From the NCBI GenBank assembly GCA_030065095.1, contig JASJDP010000021.1:1-64000 (forward strand): a stretch of 64,000 nt of DNA. Direction: 5' to 3'. The first letter of the stretch is position 1. Every line of letters starts with the position of its first letter. Source of the stretch: Rhodobacter sp. GTDB lineage: Bacteria > Pseudomonadota > Alphaproteobacteria > Rhodobacterales > Rhodobacteraceae. The position numbers were made by a program, and so were the translations under genes. This document shows, piece by piece, positions 8,471 to 17,784 of this stretch. A model generated the notes under the pieces. It had not been told where the DNA came from. It did not search any database and saw nothing but the letters and a program-made list of their open reading frames with translations.

Positions 8471-9064
8471 TCAGGGTGCTCCGGGGATCGCGATGCCGAC
8501 GATCGATAGAAGCAACGACAAGGCAAAGGCCATGCCCAATATCGAGGCGATCACCATGACGAACACCTTCCCAAGCGAGTTGAACCCGTGCAGTTCGGCC
8601 ACGAAATTGGTCAGCAGCCAGAAGAAAAGGACAAAGCCCGCCACCCCGATCAGGCTGGCCAAAGGCGGCAGAAGGATCATCGCGGCGAATTGTATCACTT
8701 GCAGGCAGATCAGAATGAACTGCATCCAGGCGATCAGCAGGATGGCATCGCCGAAACCGCCGCTGCCGCCCATGGCGCGGCCGATCCAGAACACCGCGAA
8801 CACCATGATCACGGTCAGCGACATCTGCACGATGCCCGCCATTACCGGGTTGTTCACAAACGGAGCGAAGAACGAATCCACCTGCGCCGGCATCAGATAC
8901 GTGCTGATCTGGCCCAGGATGACGCTGACCACGACGACCAGCAGCAGCGCCTCCCAGCGCGCGCCGCGGGGCATGTCGCTGCGCATCACCGCCCGCGCGC
9001 CGTCACGCGGGGCGCGCACGCTGCCCCAGGCCAGCCGCAGAAGAGAGGGAAGATCAAGCGTCAT
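8471..9064 (-). CDS. YIP1-family membrane protein (second of tandem pair)
   Basis: The 197-residue inner-membrane protein has about five hydrophobic segments (near 40-58, 73-95, 105-130, 135-155, 165-193). A short cytoplasmic N-terminus (LRLAWGSVRAPRDGARAVMR) is typical of YIP1 proteins next to alphaproteobacterial suf genes. The ATG at 9064 overlaps the stop of the preceding gene (ATGA). The frame stays open much further upstream, but that part is antisense-like and unsupported. It may be an insertion or scaffolding factor for Fe-S assembly at the membrane, but this is guesswork from position alone. Confidence 0.8.
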   Translation of the reverse strand: MTLDLPSLLRLAWGSVRAPRDGARAVMRSDMPRGARWEALLLVVVVSVILGQISTYLMPAQVDSFFAPFVNNPVMAGIVQMSLTVIMVFAVFWIGRAMGGSGGFGDAILLIAWMQFILICLQVIQFAAMILLPPLASLIGVAGFVLFFWLLTNFVAELHGFNSLGKVFVMVIASILGMAFALSLLLSIVGIAIPGAP

Positions 9065-9555
9065 GCAAGCATCGTCGGGCGTTCGGTTTCCAAAAGCGCG
9101 AGGCCCCAGAACACCAGAAACACCCCGAGTGCAAGGGCGCTGACCCCCTGCAACGCGCCGCCGGGGCCAAGAAACCCTGCGGCAAGACCGCTCAAGAGCC
9201 ACATTGGCGCGGCCGCAAGCAGGGACCAGAACAGCGCAAGGCGGGCGGTGTACCAAGTGCCGCGCCCGCCCAGCAACCGTGCGGCGAGCCGGGTGATCGC
9301 GGCGACGGCATAAAGCAAGAGCGGTGCGAGGAAGAACCAGGCAAGCAGGGCACCGCCGATCCGCGCGTCCAGCGGAACGGCGGCGTCCAGGTGCGCCTCG
9401 CGGGCAAGCCGGGGCCATTGCGCCACGAAGATCAGCGCGCAGGCGAGCATCAGATACAGCAATGCCCGATCCTCGCGCACGCCCATCGTCAGCAGCCGGC
9501 GGACCGTCTGGCGCGGCGCACGGTACATGGCCGCGATATCGGTCGCGACCGCCAT
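9061..9555 (-). CDS. YIP1-family membrane protein (first of tandem pair)
   Basis: The protein has 164 residues and four or five hydrophobic helices. Its N-terminus (DIAAMYRAPRQTVRRLLTMGVREDRALLYLMLACAL) has the RAPR...R pattern also seen in the downstream paralogue, so the two look like an ancient tandem duplication. The start codon abuts the sufD stop, and the stop overlaps the next gene. Placement between sufD and sufS suggests co-expression with the scaffold. The biochemical role is unknown. Confidence 0.78.
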   Translation of the reverse strand: MAVATDIAAMYRAPRQTVRRLLTMGVREDRALLYLMLACALIFVAQWPRLAREAHLDAAVPLDARIGGALLAWFFLAPLLLYAVAAITRLAARLLGGRGTWYTARLALFWSLLAAAPMWLLSGLAAGFLGPGGALQGVSALALGVFLVFWGLALLETERPTMLA

Positions 9556-10851
9556 CTAGCCCCTGTGGCGCGCCAGCCAGGCCTCGAGCCGGGACACGAT
9601 GTCCTCGGCGATGGCGGGATCCTCGATTTCGTCGACCGCCTCGGCCAGGAAGGCAAGCACCAGCAAATCCTGCGCCTGACCGTCCGGCACGCCGCGCGAA
9701 CGCAGATAGAACAGCGCGTCCTCGTCGATCGCGCCGCTGGTCGAGCCATGGCTGCATTGCACGTCGTCGGCGTAGATCTCCAGCTCGGGCTTGGCAAAGA
9801 ACTGGGCGTCGTCATCCAGCAGCAGCGCCTGGCTGATCTGGTAGCCGTCGGTTTTCTGCGCACCCGGCTGGACAAGGATCTTGCCCTGGAAAACGCCGGT
9901 CGCCCCGTTCCGCAGCACCTTTTTGAAAACTTGCCGGCTTTCGCAGTTCACCGCGTCATGGGTGACAAACACGGTATCGTCGTGGTGGAAATCGCCATCG
10001 CCGACGCAGGCGCCGGCGACATGGGCCACCGCGTTGTCCCCGGTGAACTCGACCACGCATTCGTTGCGGGTCAGAACGCCGTTCTTGGTGAGCGTGAAGG
10101 ATTTGAACGTGCTCTCGGCACCAAGCCGGGCGAACATATGCGTGGCCGCACGGCGTTCGTGATCGCGGCCCTGCACGCGGACGTGATGGAACGCGGCGCC
10201 GTCGGCGACCTCGACCTCCATCACCTTGTTGAACCGCGCCGCCGCCGGGCCGCTTTCGAGAACGGTCAGATCGGCACCCTGCTCCAACTTGATGCAATGA
10301 TGCAGGATCGCATCGGAACGATCTGATTTGTGAAGGTAAATCAGATTGATCGGCTTATCGATCTTCTCCTTCACATGAATCATGATGCCATCGGTCGCAA
10401 AGGCCGTGTTCAGTGCGGCCAGCGGACGCTCGACCGGGTTCTGACCGCGGGCTTCCAATACGCCGTAGATGTCCTTGGACCAGTGCAGATCGAATCGTTC
10501 GGCGTCGGAGAGACGAACGATGGCTATGCCCTTCAGCTTGAGCGCAAGGATATCGTCGGACGCCTCGGCATCGAAGACGCCGTCGACGAAGACGATCTTG
10601 ATCCGGTCGAGCGTGTCGAAGACCGGCGTCTCGCGCGGATCGAAGGTCGCGGCCGGCGGCGCGGCCGCGTCGGTCAGCGTATCGGGGCGGGTGTACTTCC
10701 AGTACTCGTCCCGCCGGGCGGGTAGACCCATCGCGCGCAGCCGCGCAAGCGCCTCGGTTCGCGCGGTCTGCGCCCAGGCTGCACCGTCGGGCATCGCCAG
10801 CGCGGCGACGCGCGCCTCGGTGGCGTCGGATTTCACTTGTGGCAAAGCCAT
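9556..10851 (-). CDS. sufD: SufD, Fe-S scaffold subunit
   Basis: The protein has 431 residues and is the partner of SufB in the SufBC2D complex that assembles [4Fe-4S] clusters in the cytosol. The beta-helix core is followed by the conserved DVQCSHGSTSGAID segment, whose Cys and His correspond to the residues that help form the cluster site at the SufB-SufD interface. The C-terminus (LFYLRSRGVPDGQAQDLLVLAFLAE) is typical. The ATG directly follows the sufC stop, with no spacer. Length matches the family. Confidence 0.95.
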   Translation of the reverse strand: MALPQVKSDATEARVAALAMPDGAAWAQTARTEALARLRAMGLPARRDEYWKYTRPDTLTDAAAPPAATFDPRETPVFDTLDRIKIVFVDGVFDAEASDDILALKLKGIAIVRLSDAERFDLHWSKDIYGVLEARGQNPVERPLAALNTAFATDGIMIHVKEKIDKPINLIYLHKSDRSDAILHHCIKLEQGADLTVLESGPAAARFNKVMEVEVADGAAFHHVRVQGRDHERRAATHMFARLGAESTFKSFTLTKNGVLTRNECVVEFTGDNAVAHVAGACVGDGDFHHDDTVFVTHDAVNCESRQVFKKVLRNGATGVFQGKILVQPGAQKTDGYQISQALLLDDDAQFFAKPELEIYADDVQCSHGSTSGAIDEDALFYLRSRGVPDGQAQDLLVLAFLAEAVDEIEDPAIAEDIVSRLEAWLARHRG

Positions 10852-11607
10852 TTACGCCACCTCGTTCAGAATATCGGCATAGCCGTTCCGCTCGACCTCC
10901 AACGCCAGATCGGCGCCGCCGGTCTTGACGATGCGGCCATTGGCCATGATATGCACGAAATCCGGTACGATATGGTCCAGCAGCCGCTGGTAATGCGTGA
11001 TCACCAGGAACGCCCGGCCCGCGTCGCGCAGGGCATTGACCCCGCCCGCCACCAGCTTCATCGCGTCGACATCCAGACCGCTGTCGGTTTCATCCAGAAT
11101 GCACATCTTCGGCTCCAAGAGCGCCATCTGCAATATCTCGTTACGCTTTTTCTCACCGCCGGAAAATCCGACATTGACCGGGCGCTTCAGCATATCGGCG
11201 TCGATCTTCAGCTCCTTGGCCTTGGCCCGGATCAGCTTGAGGAAATCGGCCGCGCTCACCTCGTCTTCGCCGCGCGCCTTGCGCTGCGCGTTGAGCGCGG
11301 TGCGCAGAAAGGTCATGTTGCCGACGCCGGGAATTTCGACCGGGTACTGAAACGCCAGAAACAGGCCGGCGGCGGCGCGTTCCTCCGGCTCCATCTCCAG
11401 CACGTCCTCGCCCTCCAGCGTCGCCGCGCCTTGCGTCACCTCATAGCCGTCGCGGCCCGAAAGCACATAGGACAGCGTCGACTTGCCGGACCCGTTCGGG
11501 CCCATGATCGCATGCACCTCGCCGGCCTTGACGTCAAGGTCGACGCCTTTCAGGATCTGCTTGTCCTCTTCTTCAAGCTTGACGTGGAGGTCTTTGATTT
11601 TCAGCAT
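10852..11607 (-). CDS. sufC: SufC, ABC-type ATPase of the SUF complex
   Basis: The protein has 251 residues. Walker A is GPNGSGKS at 36-43, the signature is a modified FSGGEKKRNEI, and Walker B ends in CILDETDSGLDVDAM, the SufC-specific form. It hydrolyses ATP to drive conformational change in SufB/SufD. GAGGA four bases before the ATG at 11607 supports the start. It is separated from the upstream methyltransferase-like gene by 29 bases, the widest gap between sufB and sufD. Confidence 0.96.
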   Translation of the reverse strand: MLKIKDLHVKLEEEDKQILKGVDLDVKAGEVHAIMGPNGSGKSTLSYVLSGRDGYEVTQGAATLEGEDVLEMEPEERAAAGLFLAFQYPVEIPGVGNMTFLRTALNAQRKARGEDEVSAADFLKLIRAKAKELKIDADMLKRPVNVGFSGGEKKRNEILQMALLEPKMCILDETDSGLDVDAMKLVAGGVNALRDAGRAFLVITHYQRLLDHIVPDFVHIMANGRIVKTGGADLALEVERNGYADILNEVA

Positions 11608-11636
11608 ATTTTCCTCATCTCATTCGCGGACACAAC

Positions 11637-12251
11637 TCACTGTGCCCGGGTGAATATCTCCATGATGCGGCCCATCTCGGCGGGCGGAAAGCGCCGGGGC
11701 TCCAGATCGAAGCGGACCATGCGGCCACGGGTCTCGACCGGCTCGGCGAAGGTCTCGACCGCCTTGTAGGGCTTTCGCCCGACATAGTCGTCGAACAGCA
11801 CGGTGACAGGGCGTTCGATACGAAACAGCGCGGTCAGAAGACAGGCGGCGCGAAAGCGGCCGTCGATCAGCACGACATCCGGGTGCCGAAAATCGGGGCG
11901 GTCCCAGACGGATATCGGATATTTGTGGAACTGCCGCCAGTTCGCATTGCCGGCCGGATGGCCCCAGGCGCGCGTCCTGCCGATATCGACCGGGTGCAGC
12001 CGCACATCGGCCAGGGGCGGGTTTTCTTCGAACCACGCCCGCATATTCTCGACCCAGTCGCGGTCGCTTTCCACCGAAAACACCGTGGCGCCCAGCATCT
12101 CGCCCGCCAGCACCGTCGACCCGCCGCTGCCGTATTCCAGGATCACCCGCGCGCCGTCATAGACCTGCCGCACCCAGGCGGCCTCGGCCGCAGGGAACGT
12201 CAGCACCGGCCTTTCAATGGTGCCGGGTGGGATGGGCGCCGCGCCGACCAT
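11637..12251 (-). CDS. SAM-methyltransferase-like protein in the SUF unit
   Basis: The 204-residue protein has a Rossmann-type motif I (VILEYGSGGSTVLAGEM) followed by FSVESDRDWVENMRAW, a plausible acidic SAM-ribose ligand. VVLIDGRFRAACLL and VTVLFDDYV look like the remaining core strands. No DNA- or protein-methyltransferase signature is present. Such proteins are often annotated simply as class I SAM-dependent methyltransferase. It begins six bases after the YbjQ gene and is probably translationally coupled. Its substrate could be related to the glycan-type genes upstream, but that is speculative. Confidence 0.6.
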   Translation of the reverse strand: MVGAAPIPPGTIERPVLTFPAAEAAWVRQVYDGARVILEYGSGGSTVLAGEMLGATVFSVESDRDWVENMRAWFEENPPLADVRLHPVDIGRTRAWGHPAGNANWRQFHKYPISVWDRPDFRHPDVVLIDGRFRAACLLTALFRIERPVTVLFDDYVGRKPYKAVETFAEPVETRGRMVRFDLEPRRFPPAEMGRIMEIFTRAQ

Positions 12252-12257
12252 TCAGCG

Positions 12258-12569
12258 CTATCGCACCGTTACGGCAGTGCCGGAGGCCGACACCATCAGC
12301 ATGTTGTTGATCACCTCGTAATCGAGATCGACCCCGACGACGGCATTCGCCCCCTTGGCGCGGGCGCGGTCTTCCATCTCTTCCAGCGCGACGGTGCGCG
12401 CCTTGCCGAGCTCTTCCTCATAGGCGCCCGACCGGCCGCCCAGGATGTCGGTGATTCCGGCGAAAAGATCGCGGATGACATTGGCGCCAAGGATCGCCTC
12501 GCCCACGACGATCCCGTGATATTCGGCGATCAGCTGGCCCTCGACCGACGGCGTGGTGGTGACGATCAC
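12258..12569 (-). CDS. YbjQ / UPF0145 family protein
   Basis: The protein has 103 residues: [21 protein letters not shown] at the start, [23 protein letters not shown] in the middle and [15 protein letters not shown] near the end. All three are hallmarks of UPF0145, a pentameric small-domain family annotated as putative heavy-metal-binding. Length matches the family. Its start overlaps the cupin gene stop by four bases. The biochemical role is not established. Confidence 0.9.
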   Translation of the reverse strand: MIVTTTPSVEGQLIAEYHGIVVGEAILGANVIRDLFAGITDILGGRSGAYEEELGKARTVALEEMEDRARAKGANAVVGVDLDYEVINNMLMVSASGTAVTVR

Positions 12570-13069
12570 AGCTCTTCTCCTTCCCAGTAGTCATGCGCGT
12601 CCTCGCGCTTGCCGACATGTCGCATATGCGCCTCGAAAAACGACGGGCCGGGTGCGATACCGAGGGCGGCGAACTTGCCGCTGTCGGGATATTCCGCGAT
12701 ATCCGGGTCGTTCGATGTCGAAATCCCGATATATCTCAATGGCTTCTGACCCGTATTTATCAGCTGGTGCGCGGTATCCGGACCGCCGCGCGGGGCGGCG
12801 CACACGTCACCGGGTTTGACCGGGACCTCATCGGCCCCAAAGCGGTAGGTGCCTTCGCCTTCGAGGATGATGAACATCTCGTCATTGCCGAGGTGATTGT
12901 GGAACGGAAAGGCACGGCGTCCGGGTTCGACGGTGACGAACATCGCCCCGAGCCCGGACATGCCAAGGCCATCGGACAGCGGCGCGATCATCGCGCCGAA
13001 ACGGGTGCTGTCCGCCGGCTGGTTGGAAAAGCTTTGCGCATCGTAGACGTTGACGACAGGCAGGGACAT
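12566..13069 (-). CDS. cupin-domain protein
   Basis: The 167-residue protein contains a single conserved beta-barrel. Motif 1 appears as [25 protein letters not shown] (two His and one Glu as likely metal ligands). Motif 2 reads [23 protein letters not shown] with the third His. The fold suits a sugar isomerase/epimerase, a dioxygenase, or a ligand sensor. Its neighbours (pyruvyl transferase, FkbM) make a sugar-related role attractive but unproven. Its ATG overlaps the pyruvyl transferase stop by one base. Confidence 0.8.
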   Translation of the reverse strand: MSLPVVNVYDAQSFSNQPADSTRFGAMIAPLSDGLGMSGLGAMFVTVEPGRRAFPFHNHLGNDEMFIILEGEGTYRFGADEVPVKPGDVCAAPRGGPDTAHQLINTGQKPLRYIGISTSNDPDIAEYPDSGKFAALGIAPGPSFFEAHMRHVGKREDAHDYWEGEEL

Positions 13070-13890
13070 CAGGCCGCTCCTTTCAAGGTGGTCCCCGCTT
13101 TCAGTTCGGCGGGGAAGCTGTTGAGAAGGCAGAGTTTCGAGGCTTCGATCCCGTCCATATAAGGGATGTCATCCGGCAATCCCCGGTCGATATGGGCGAG
13201 GATGTCGCGCCGGTCCAGCGGGTCGAAGAACCGCCTGCCGACCGAGCGTGCGTAGTCGCGGAATTTCAGTTGCGGCGCCGCATGGTTATGCGCCGGGTCG
13301 AGCCAGGTGTTCGGGATCCCGAAGGCATCGGCGGTGATCAGGCCGTGCAGGCTCGACGAGATCACATGGGCGCAGGACGCGATCTGGCGCACCGCCCCCA
13401 GCGGGTCGGGCTGGGTCACGTCGATCAGGCGCAGCCTCCGGTCTTCGGCAACGAGGTCGGTCCAGGCCGGATCGGCGATCTTGCTCAGATGCGGAACGAT
13501 GCCGATGCGGCCGTCGCATTCGGGGCGCTTGGTCAAGACATCGGCGATCAGCAGCCCGGGATCGCCGAAGGCGCCGGCGTCCAGGCCAAGAATTTCCGCC
13601 GTGATCGGCCCCCGGAGCAGGGCGATGCGGACATTGTCCAGAAACGGCGGCACCCGGCGTGTCATGCAGCCGGTGCCCCAGACCCACGGTTTCGTTCCAT
13701 CCTCGCGCGGGGTCCGGTGCCCTTGCGCCACCATTTCCATCAGGCTGCCAAGCCCGAAAAGCTCTGCCTCGCTGCGCGAGGCCCAGACCACAGGACGGCC
13801 CGAGACGAATTCGGCGATACGCTGCGAAATCGCATCGCCGAAGTTCCGCACCTTGCGGTACCAAAACAGCTTCAGCGGGGCGCGGGCCAT
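13069..13890 (-). CDS. polysaccharide pyruvyl transferase family protein
   Basis: The 273-residue protein starts LKLFWYRKVRNFGDAIS, the N-terminal signature of this family, in which Asn-Phe-Gly-Asp marks the sugar-acceptor side. It ends with the SSSLHGLITADAFGIPNTWLD segment, the typical Ser-Leu-His-Gly loop. Enzymes of this type move pyruvate from PEP to glycans of exopolysaccharide or secondary cell-wall polymers. The start at 13890 shares one base with the stop of the small membrane gene upstream; the open frame to 13971 is discounted. It is out of place in an Fe-S operon. Confidence 0.85.
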   Translation of the reverse strand: MARAPLKLFWYRKVRNFGDAISQRIAEFVSGRPVVWASRSEAELFGLGSLMEMVAQGHRTPREDGTKPWVWGTGCMTRRVPPFLDNVRIALLRGPITAEILGLDAGAFGDPGLLIADVLTKRPECDGRIGIVPHLSKIADPAWTDLVAEDRRLRLIDVTQPDPLGAVRQIASCAHVISSSLHGLITADAFGIPNTWLDPAHNHAAPQLKFRDYARSVGRRFFDPLDRRDILAHIDRGLPDDIPYMDGIEASKLCLLNSFPAELKAGTTLKGAA

Positions 13891-14066
13891 CAGTCGCGCC
13901 TCCGCAGAACGAGGCTGGCGAAAAGGCTGCCGAGAAATCCCGATACCAGGCCGGCCACCGCCACCTGCCATATCGACAGGGCGTCGGTTGCGGCATCGAC
14001 CATCACCGCAAAGATAGCGCAGAACGCGCCGGTCGTGACGGCGGCAAGCAGGATGGCACGGGTCAT
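13890..14066 (-). CDS. 58-residue two-helix membrane protein
   Basis: This short frame reads MTRAILLAAVTTGAFCAIFA for the first 20 residues, and a second hydrophobic stretch follows at about 33-54 (VAVAGLVSGFLGSLFASLVL). It ends in the basic tail RRRD. Its ATG overlaps the FkbM stop by four bases (ATGA), and its TGA shares a base with the pyruvyl transferase ATG. The precise fit between two coupled genes is strong evidence that it is real. It could anchor the pyruvyl transferase to the membrane; that is inference. Confidence 0.7.
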   Translation of the reverse strand: MTRAILLAAVTTGAFCAIFAVMVDAATDALSIWQVAVAGLVSGFLGSLFASLVLRRRD

Positions 14067-14830
14067 GTCGATACCGGCGCCATAAGGAAATTCTGGTTCA
14101 TGCGCGTGCGGGGGAACGCCTCGGTCAATTCGTAGCCAAGACGTGACATCGCCTTGTCGAAGGCTGGCTTGTTGGTGTGATCCACCTCGACGAACAGAGC
14201 GGGGCGATGCCGCCTCAGCGTATTGCCCAGTCCGGAAAGCGCTGCGACTTCCATGCCTTCGACGTCGATCTTGATAAGATCGACGCGCTCTTCATGCGCC
14301 AAAAGACTGTCGCCGGTTCGAAGCGATAGATCGCCGCCCTCCTGTGCGATCCGGGTCCAGCCCAAGTTGCCTTTGGGGATCTTGACCGAATAGCCCTCGG
14401 CTTCGCGATCGCCGATGCCATAACCGAGCGCGCCGAGTTCCACCTTGTCCTCGATCTGGTTCAGACGCACGACCGCGGCCAGCAGCGAAATCGCCGCCGG
14501 GTTCGGCTCCATCGGAATGATGCGCGCGGCCTGCGAGTGCCGCGCCATATAGAGCGTGTGGTTGCCGATATTCGCCCCGATGTCGACGAAGACACCGCCG
14601 GCAGGCAGATGCCGGGCCAAGCGGTCGAGCACCTCCTGTTCATAAAAGCGCCCATTCAACTGCGCCTTATGAATACGGTCGTCGCGATTGTTGATGACGA
14701 AATAGACCGGTGTGCCCCGGGGCCGTGCCAGGACCACCCGCGCGCCCTTCGGCACCAAAAACCGCTCTGGCCGGCCCATGGCGCCCACCACAGCCGGATG
14801 CAGCGTCTCTGGATCTGCGGCGAAGTTCAT
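14063..14830 (-). CDS. FkbM-family SAM-dependent methyltransferase
   Basis: The 255-residue protein carries motif I as GVFVDIGANIGNHTLYMA and the FkbM signature VDLIKIDVEGMEVAALSGL, with FVEVDHTNK near the C-terminus. It probably O-methylates a sugar or lipid-linked glycan. It overlaps its upstream neighbour by four bases and is coupled to the 58-residue membrane protein downstream. It is a clearer family member than the FkbM at 6340, with a shorter N-terminus. No substrate can be named. Confidence 0.88.
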   Translation of the reverse strand: MNFAADPETLHPAVVGAMGRPERFLVPKGARVVLARPRGTPVYFVINNRDDRIHKAQLNGRFYEQEVLDRLARHLPAGGVFVDIGANIGNHTLYMARHSQAARIIPMEPNPAAISLLAAVVRLNQIEDKVELGALGYGIGDREAEGYSVKIPKGNLGWTRIAQEGGDLSLRTGDSLLAHEERVDLIKIDVEGMEVAALSGLGNTLRRHRPALFVEVDHTNKPAFDKAMSRLGYELTEAFPRTRMNQNFLMAPVST

Positions 14831-15150
14831 TCGCCCTGCCCCGCCCTGGCGCGCAGCGCCGCCTCGGTTTCGGCGATCTGTGCGGCGCGGCGGCGTTCCA
14901 GTGCCGCGCTTTCGCGCGCTGTCTGCCGCCGGGCCAGCCAGTGGCCCAGATGCCAGGCCACGCCGATCGTGGTCAGCGCGGCCAGGCTGAACGCCCCGAA
15001 GAACGCCAGCCGCGGGATCAGCGCATCGGCCAGGTAACCGGCGCCGATCCCCGACAGCAGCGCAGCCGGTACGACGATCCGCCCCCGGTCCACATGGGAC
15101 GGGTTGCCGATCTGCTGCATCAGGCCTTCTTCTGCGGCGTTGCCGACCAT
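14827..15150 (-). CDS. small membrane protein downstream of sufB
   Basis: The protein has 107 residues. Two hydrophobic helices (about 27-45 and 49-70) precede a charged, probably coiled C-terminal helix (LARRQTARESAALERRRAAQIAETEAALRAR). The ATG at 15150 is four bases after the sufB stop; an alternative ATG at 15120 has AAGAAGG just upstream and could be the true start. Its stop overlaps the FkbM start. It has no identifiable domain. It might be conserved next to sufB in related genomes, but that was not checked. Confidence 0.65.
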   Translation of the reverse strand: MVGNAAEEGLMQQIGNPSHVDRGRIVVPAALLSGIGAGYLADALIPRLAFFGAFSLAALTTIGVAWHLGHWLARRQTARESAALERRRAAQIAETEAALRARAGQGE

Positions 15151-15154
15151 GGCG

Positions 15155-16687
15155 CTAGCCGACTGAGCCTTCCAGCGAGATCGCCACCAGCTGCTGCGCC
15201 TCCATGGCGAACTCCATCGGCAGGGCCTGCAACACCTCCTTGCAGAAACCGTTGACCACCAGCGCCACGGCCTCTTCCTCGTCCATGCCGCGCTGGCGGC
15301 AATAGAACAGCTGGTCGTCATCCACCTTCGATGTCGTCGCCTCGTGCTCGCAGCGGGACGAGTTGTTTCGCACCTCGATATAGGGCACCGTATGCGCCCC
15401 GCACTTGTCGCCGATCAAAAGCGAATCGCACTGGGTGTAGTTGCGGCTATGCTTCGCCTTGGGGTGCATCGCGACCTGGCCACGATAGGTGTTCTGGGCG
15501 CGCCCTGCGCTGATGCCCTTCGACACGATCCGCGATTTGGTGTTGCGGCCCAGATGGATCATCTTCGTGCCGGTGTCGGCCTGCTGCATGTTGTTGGTGA
15601 TCGCAATGGAGTAGAACTCGCCCTGGCTGTCGTTGCCGCGCAGGATGCAGGAGGGATATTTCCACGTCACCGCCGATCCGGTTTCCACCTGCGTCCACAT
15701 CACCTTGGACCGGTCGCCGCGGCAATCGGCGCGCTTGGTGACGAAGTTGTAGATGCCGCCCTTGCCCTCCTCGTCGCCGGGGAACCAGTTCTGCACCGTC
15801 GAATACTTGATCTCGGCATCCTCCAGCGCGACCAGTTCCACCACCGCCGCATGCAACTGGTGGGTGTCGCGCTGGGGCGCGGTGCAGCCTTCCAGATAGC
15901 TGACATAGGATCCCTTGTCGGCGATGATCAGCGTCCGCTCGAACTGGCCGGTGTTTTCGGCGTTGATGCGGAAATAGGTGCTGAGTTCCATCGGGCAGCG
16001 CACACCGGGCGGCACGTAGACGAAGGAGCCGTCGGAGAACACCGCCGAATTCAATGTCGCAAAATAGTTATCCGAAATCGGCACGACCGACCCGAGGTAT
16101 TTCTTCACCAGATCGGGATGCTCGCGGATCGCCTCGGAAATCGAGCAAAAGATGACGCCCGCCTTGGCCAGCTCGGCCTGGAACGTGGTGCCCACCGAGA
16201 CGCTGTCGAACACCGCGTCCACAGCCACCTTGCGGCCCTCGGCGGGCACGCTCTCGGCCCCCTCGACGCCGGCCAAAATCATCTGTTCCTTTAGCGGGAT
16301 GCCCAGCTTCTTGTAGGTCTCCAGCAGCTTGGGATCGACCTCGTCCAGCGATTTCGGCTTTTCCGCCATGCTCTTGGGCGCGGCATAGTAATACTGGTCC
16401 TGATAGTCGATCTTGGGGTAGTCCACCATCGCCCAGCCGGGCTCGGTCATCTCGACCCAGCGGCGATAGGCGTCCAGGCGCCAGTCGGTCATCCACTCGG
16501 GCTCGCCGTTCTTATCCGAGATCAGCCTGACGATATCTTCGTCGATGCCCTTCGGGGCATAGTCCATCTCGATCTCGGTTTCCCAGCCGTATTTGTACTT
16601 GGCCGTCGACTGGACCGCATCGACCGTTTCCCGGTCGACGCCCTCTTTCACCTGCATGGCCTGCGCCGTGGTGTCCAAAGCTGCCAT
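15155..16687 (-). CDS. sufB: SufB, Fe-S scaffold subunit
   Basis: The protein has 510 residues and is the core scaffold of SufBC2D. Conserved segments are [43 protein letters not shown] and [25 protein letters not shown]. The last contains the Cys that receives persulfide sulfur in the E. coli protein. ATG at 16687 has AGGG five bases upstream; an ATG at 16705 overlapping the stop of the preceding gene is an alternative six codons longer. It heads the core SUF genes and is followed by cargo genes instead of sufC. Confidence 0.95.
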   Translation of the reverse strand: MAALDTTAQAMQVKEGVDRETVDAVQSTAKYKYGWETEIEMDYAPKGIDEDIVRLISDKNGEPEWMTDWRLDAYRRWVEMTEPGWAMVDYPKIDYQDQYYYAAPKSMAEKPKSLDEVDPKLLETYKKLGIPLKEQMILAGVEGAESVPAEGRKVAVDAVFDSVSVGTTFQAELAKAGVIFCSISEAIREHPDLVKKYLGSVVPISDNYFATLNSAVFSDGSFVYVPPGVRCPMELSTYFRINAENTGQFERTLIIADKGSYVSYLEGCTAPQRDTHQLHAAVVELVALEDAEIKYSTVQNWFPGDEEGKGGIYNFVTKRADCRGDRSKVMWTQVETGSAVTWKYPSCILRGNDSQGEFYSIAITNNMQQADTGTKMIHLGRNTKSRIVSKGISAGRAQNTYRGQVAMHPKAKHSRNYTQCDSLLIGDKCGAHTVPYIEVRNNSSRCEHEATTSKVDDDQLFYCRQRGMDEEEAVALVVNGFCKEVLQALPMEFAMEAQQLVAISLEGSVG

Positions 16688-16701
16688 TTCCCTACCCCTT
16701 T

Positions 16702-17784
16702 TCATGCTGCGCGCGCCTGGAACTTGCCATGCGCCGCGGTCCAGGCGTCGACGTATCGCCCGATGTCGTCTTCCGTCGTCGTGGGCCCCAGCGATACCCG
16801 GATGGCCGAGCGTGCCGTGACCGCGTCATATCCCATGGCGCGCAGCACGCGGCTCTCCCTCACCTTGCCGCTGGAACAGGCCGACCCCGCCGATATGGCG
16901 AAACCGGCCAGGTCCATTGCCATCACCTGGGTTTCGCCCTTCCAGCCGGGCGTGGCGAAACACGAGGTGTTGGGCAGGCGCTGCGCCTCATTTCCGATAA
17001 AAATAGTCTGAGATGCCGTATCAGCAATAGCATTTTCTAGAAGAGTTCTAAGTTTTTTGACCGGTTCCCAGACGCCTGCTGCCAGATCCCGCACAGCCGC
17101 CTCGGCCGCGGCGCCGAACCCGGCGATGCCGGCCACGTTTTCGGTGCCCGACCGGCGCCCCATTTCCTGCCCGCCGCCAGGGACGAGCGGTTCGATATCA
17201 AGGCCTTGCCGGATGATCAGTGCGCCCACGCCCTTTGGCCCGCCCAGCTTGTGCGCCGACAGGATGGCGAAATCCGCCCCCGACCAGGAAAATGCAAAGG
17301 GGATGCGCCCGACCGCTTGCGTCACATCCAAAAACAGCCAGTCGGCCCGCAGCGCGCCATAGGGATACTGCCCGTGGGTCCGCTCTGGCGGCTCGGTGAT
17401 GATGCCGGTCTCGGAATTCGCCAGCCCCATGGCCAGCGTGTGCCCCGGCCCGTGCGGGCGTTCCGTTGCATTGGTCAGATCGTGATGCACCCACAGCGCG
17501 TCATGCGCCGTGTCCTGCACGCAGACATCGCACCCCTTGCCAGGACGCTGCAGCACGCGCGCGGCCTCGGTTGCACCCGAGGTGAACACCACCTCTTGCG
17601 GCTGGCAGCCCACTGCCGCGGCCACCTGCGCACGCGCGCGCTCGACAATCGCCCGCGCCGCGCGCCCTTCGGCATGAACCGACGACGGATTGCCCGCAAC
17701 ATCCAGCGCCGCCACCACCGCCGCCCGCGCCTCGGGCCGAAGCGGCGCTGTCGCGTTCCAGTCCAGATAGACCCGCGCGCTCAT
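16702..17784 (-). CDS. IscS/NifS-like cysteine desulfurase
   Basis: The 360-residue protein belongs to the class V aminotransferase family. The PLP lysine is K179 in [12 protein letters not shown], and the mobile cysteine loop is [10 protein letters not shown] with C303. The substrate-binding tail [10 protein letters not shown] is recognisable. It is class I (IscS-like), while the second desulfurase in the operon (7249) is class II. Its start overlaps the iscR stop by four bases. The long open frame to 18297 runs over iscR and is not coding. In iron-rich conditions this enzyme may work with or instead of SufS. Confidence 0.9.
   Translation of the reverse strand: MSARVYLDWNATAPLRPEARAAVVAALDVAGNPSSVHAEGRAARAIVERARAQVAAAVGCQPQEVVFTSGATEAARVLQRPGKGCDVCVQDTAHDALWVHHDLTNATERPHGPGHTLAMGLANSETGIITEPPERTHGQYPYGALRADWLFLDVTQAVGRIPFAFSWSGADFAILSAHKLGGPKGVGALIIRQGLDIEPLVPGGGQEMGRRSGTENVAGIAGFGAAAEAAVRDLAAGVWEPVKKLRTLLENAIADTASQTIFIGNEAQRLPNTSCFATPGWKGETQVMAMDLAGFAISAGSACSSGKVRESRVLRAMGYDAVTARSAIRVSLGPTTTEDDIGRYVDAWTAAHGKFQARAA

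Noticed and set aside
6817-8559. Plus-strand frame of 580 residues
   Set aside because: It is antisense to sufS and FkbM, which have full catalytic motifs. Composition is typical of a shadow frame in high-GC DNA.
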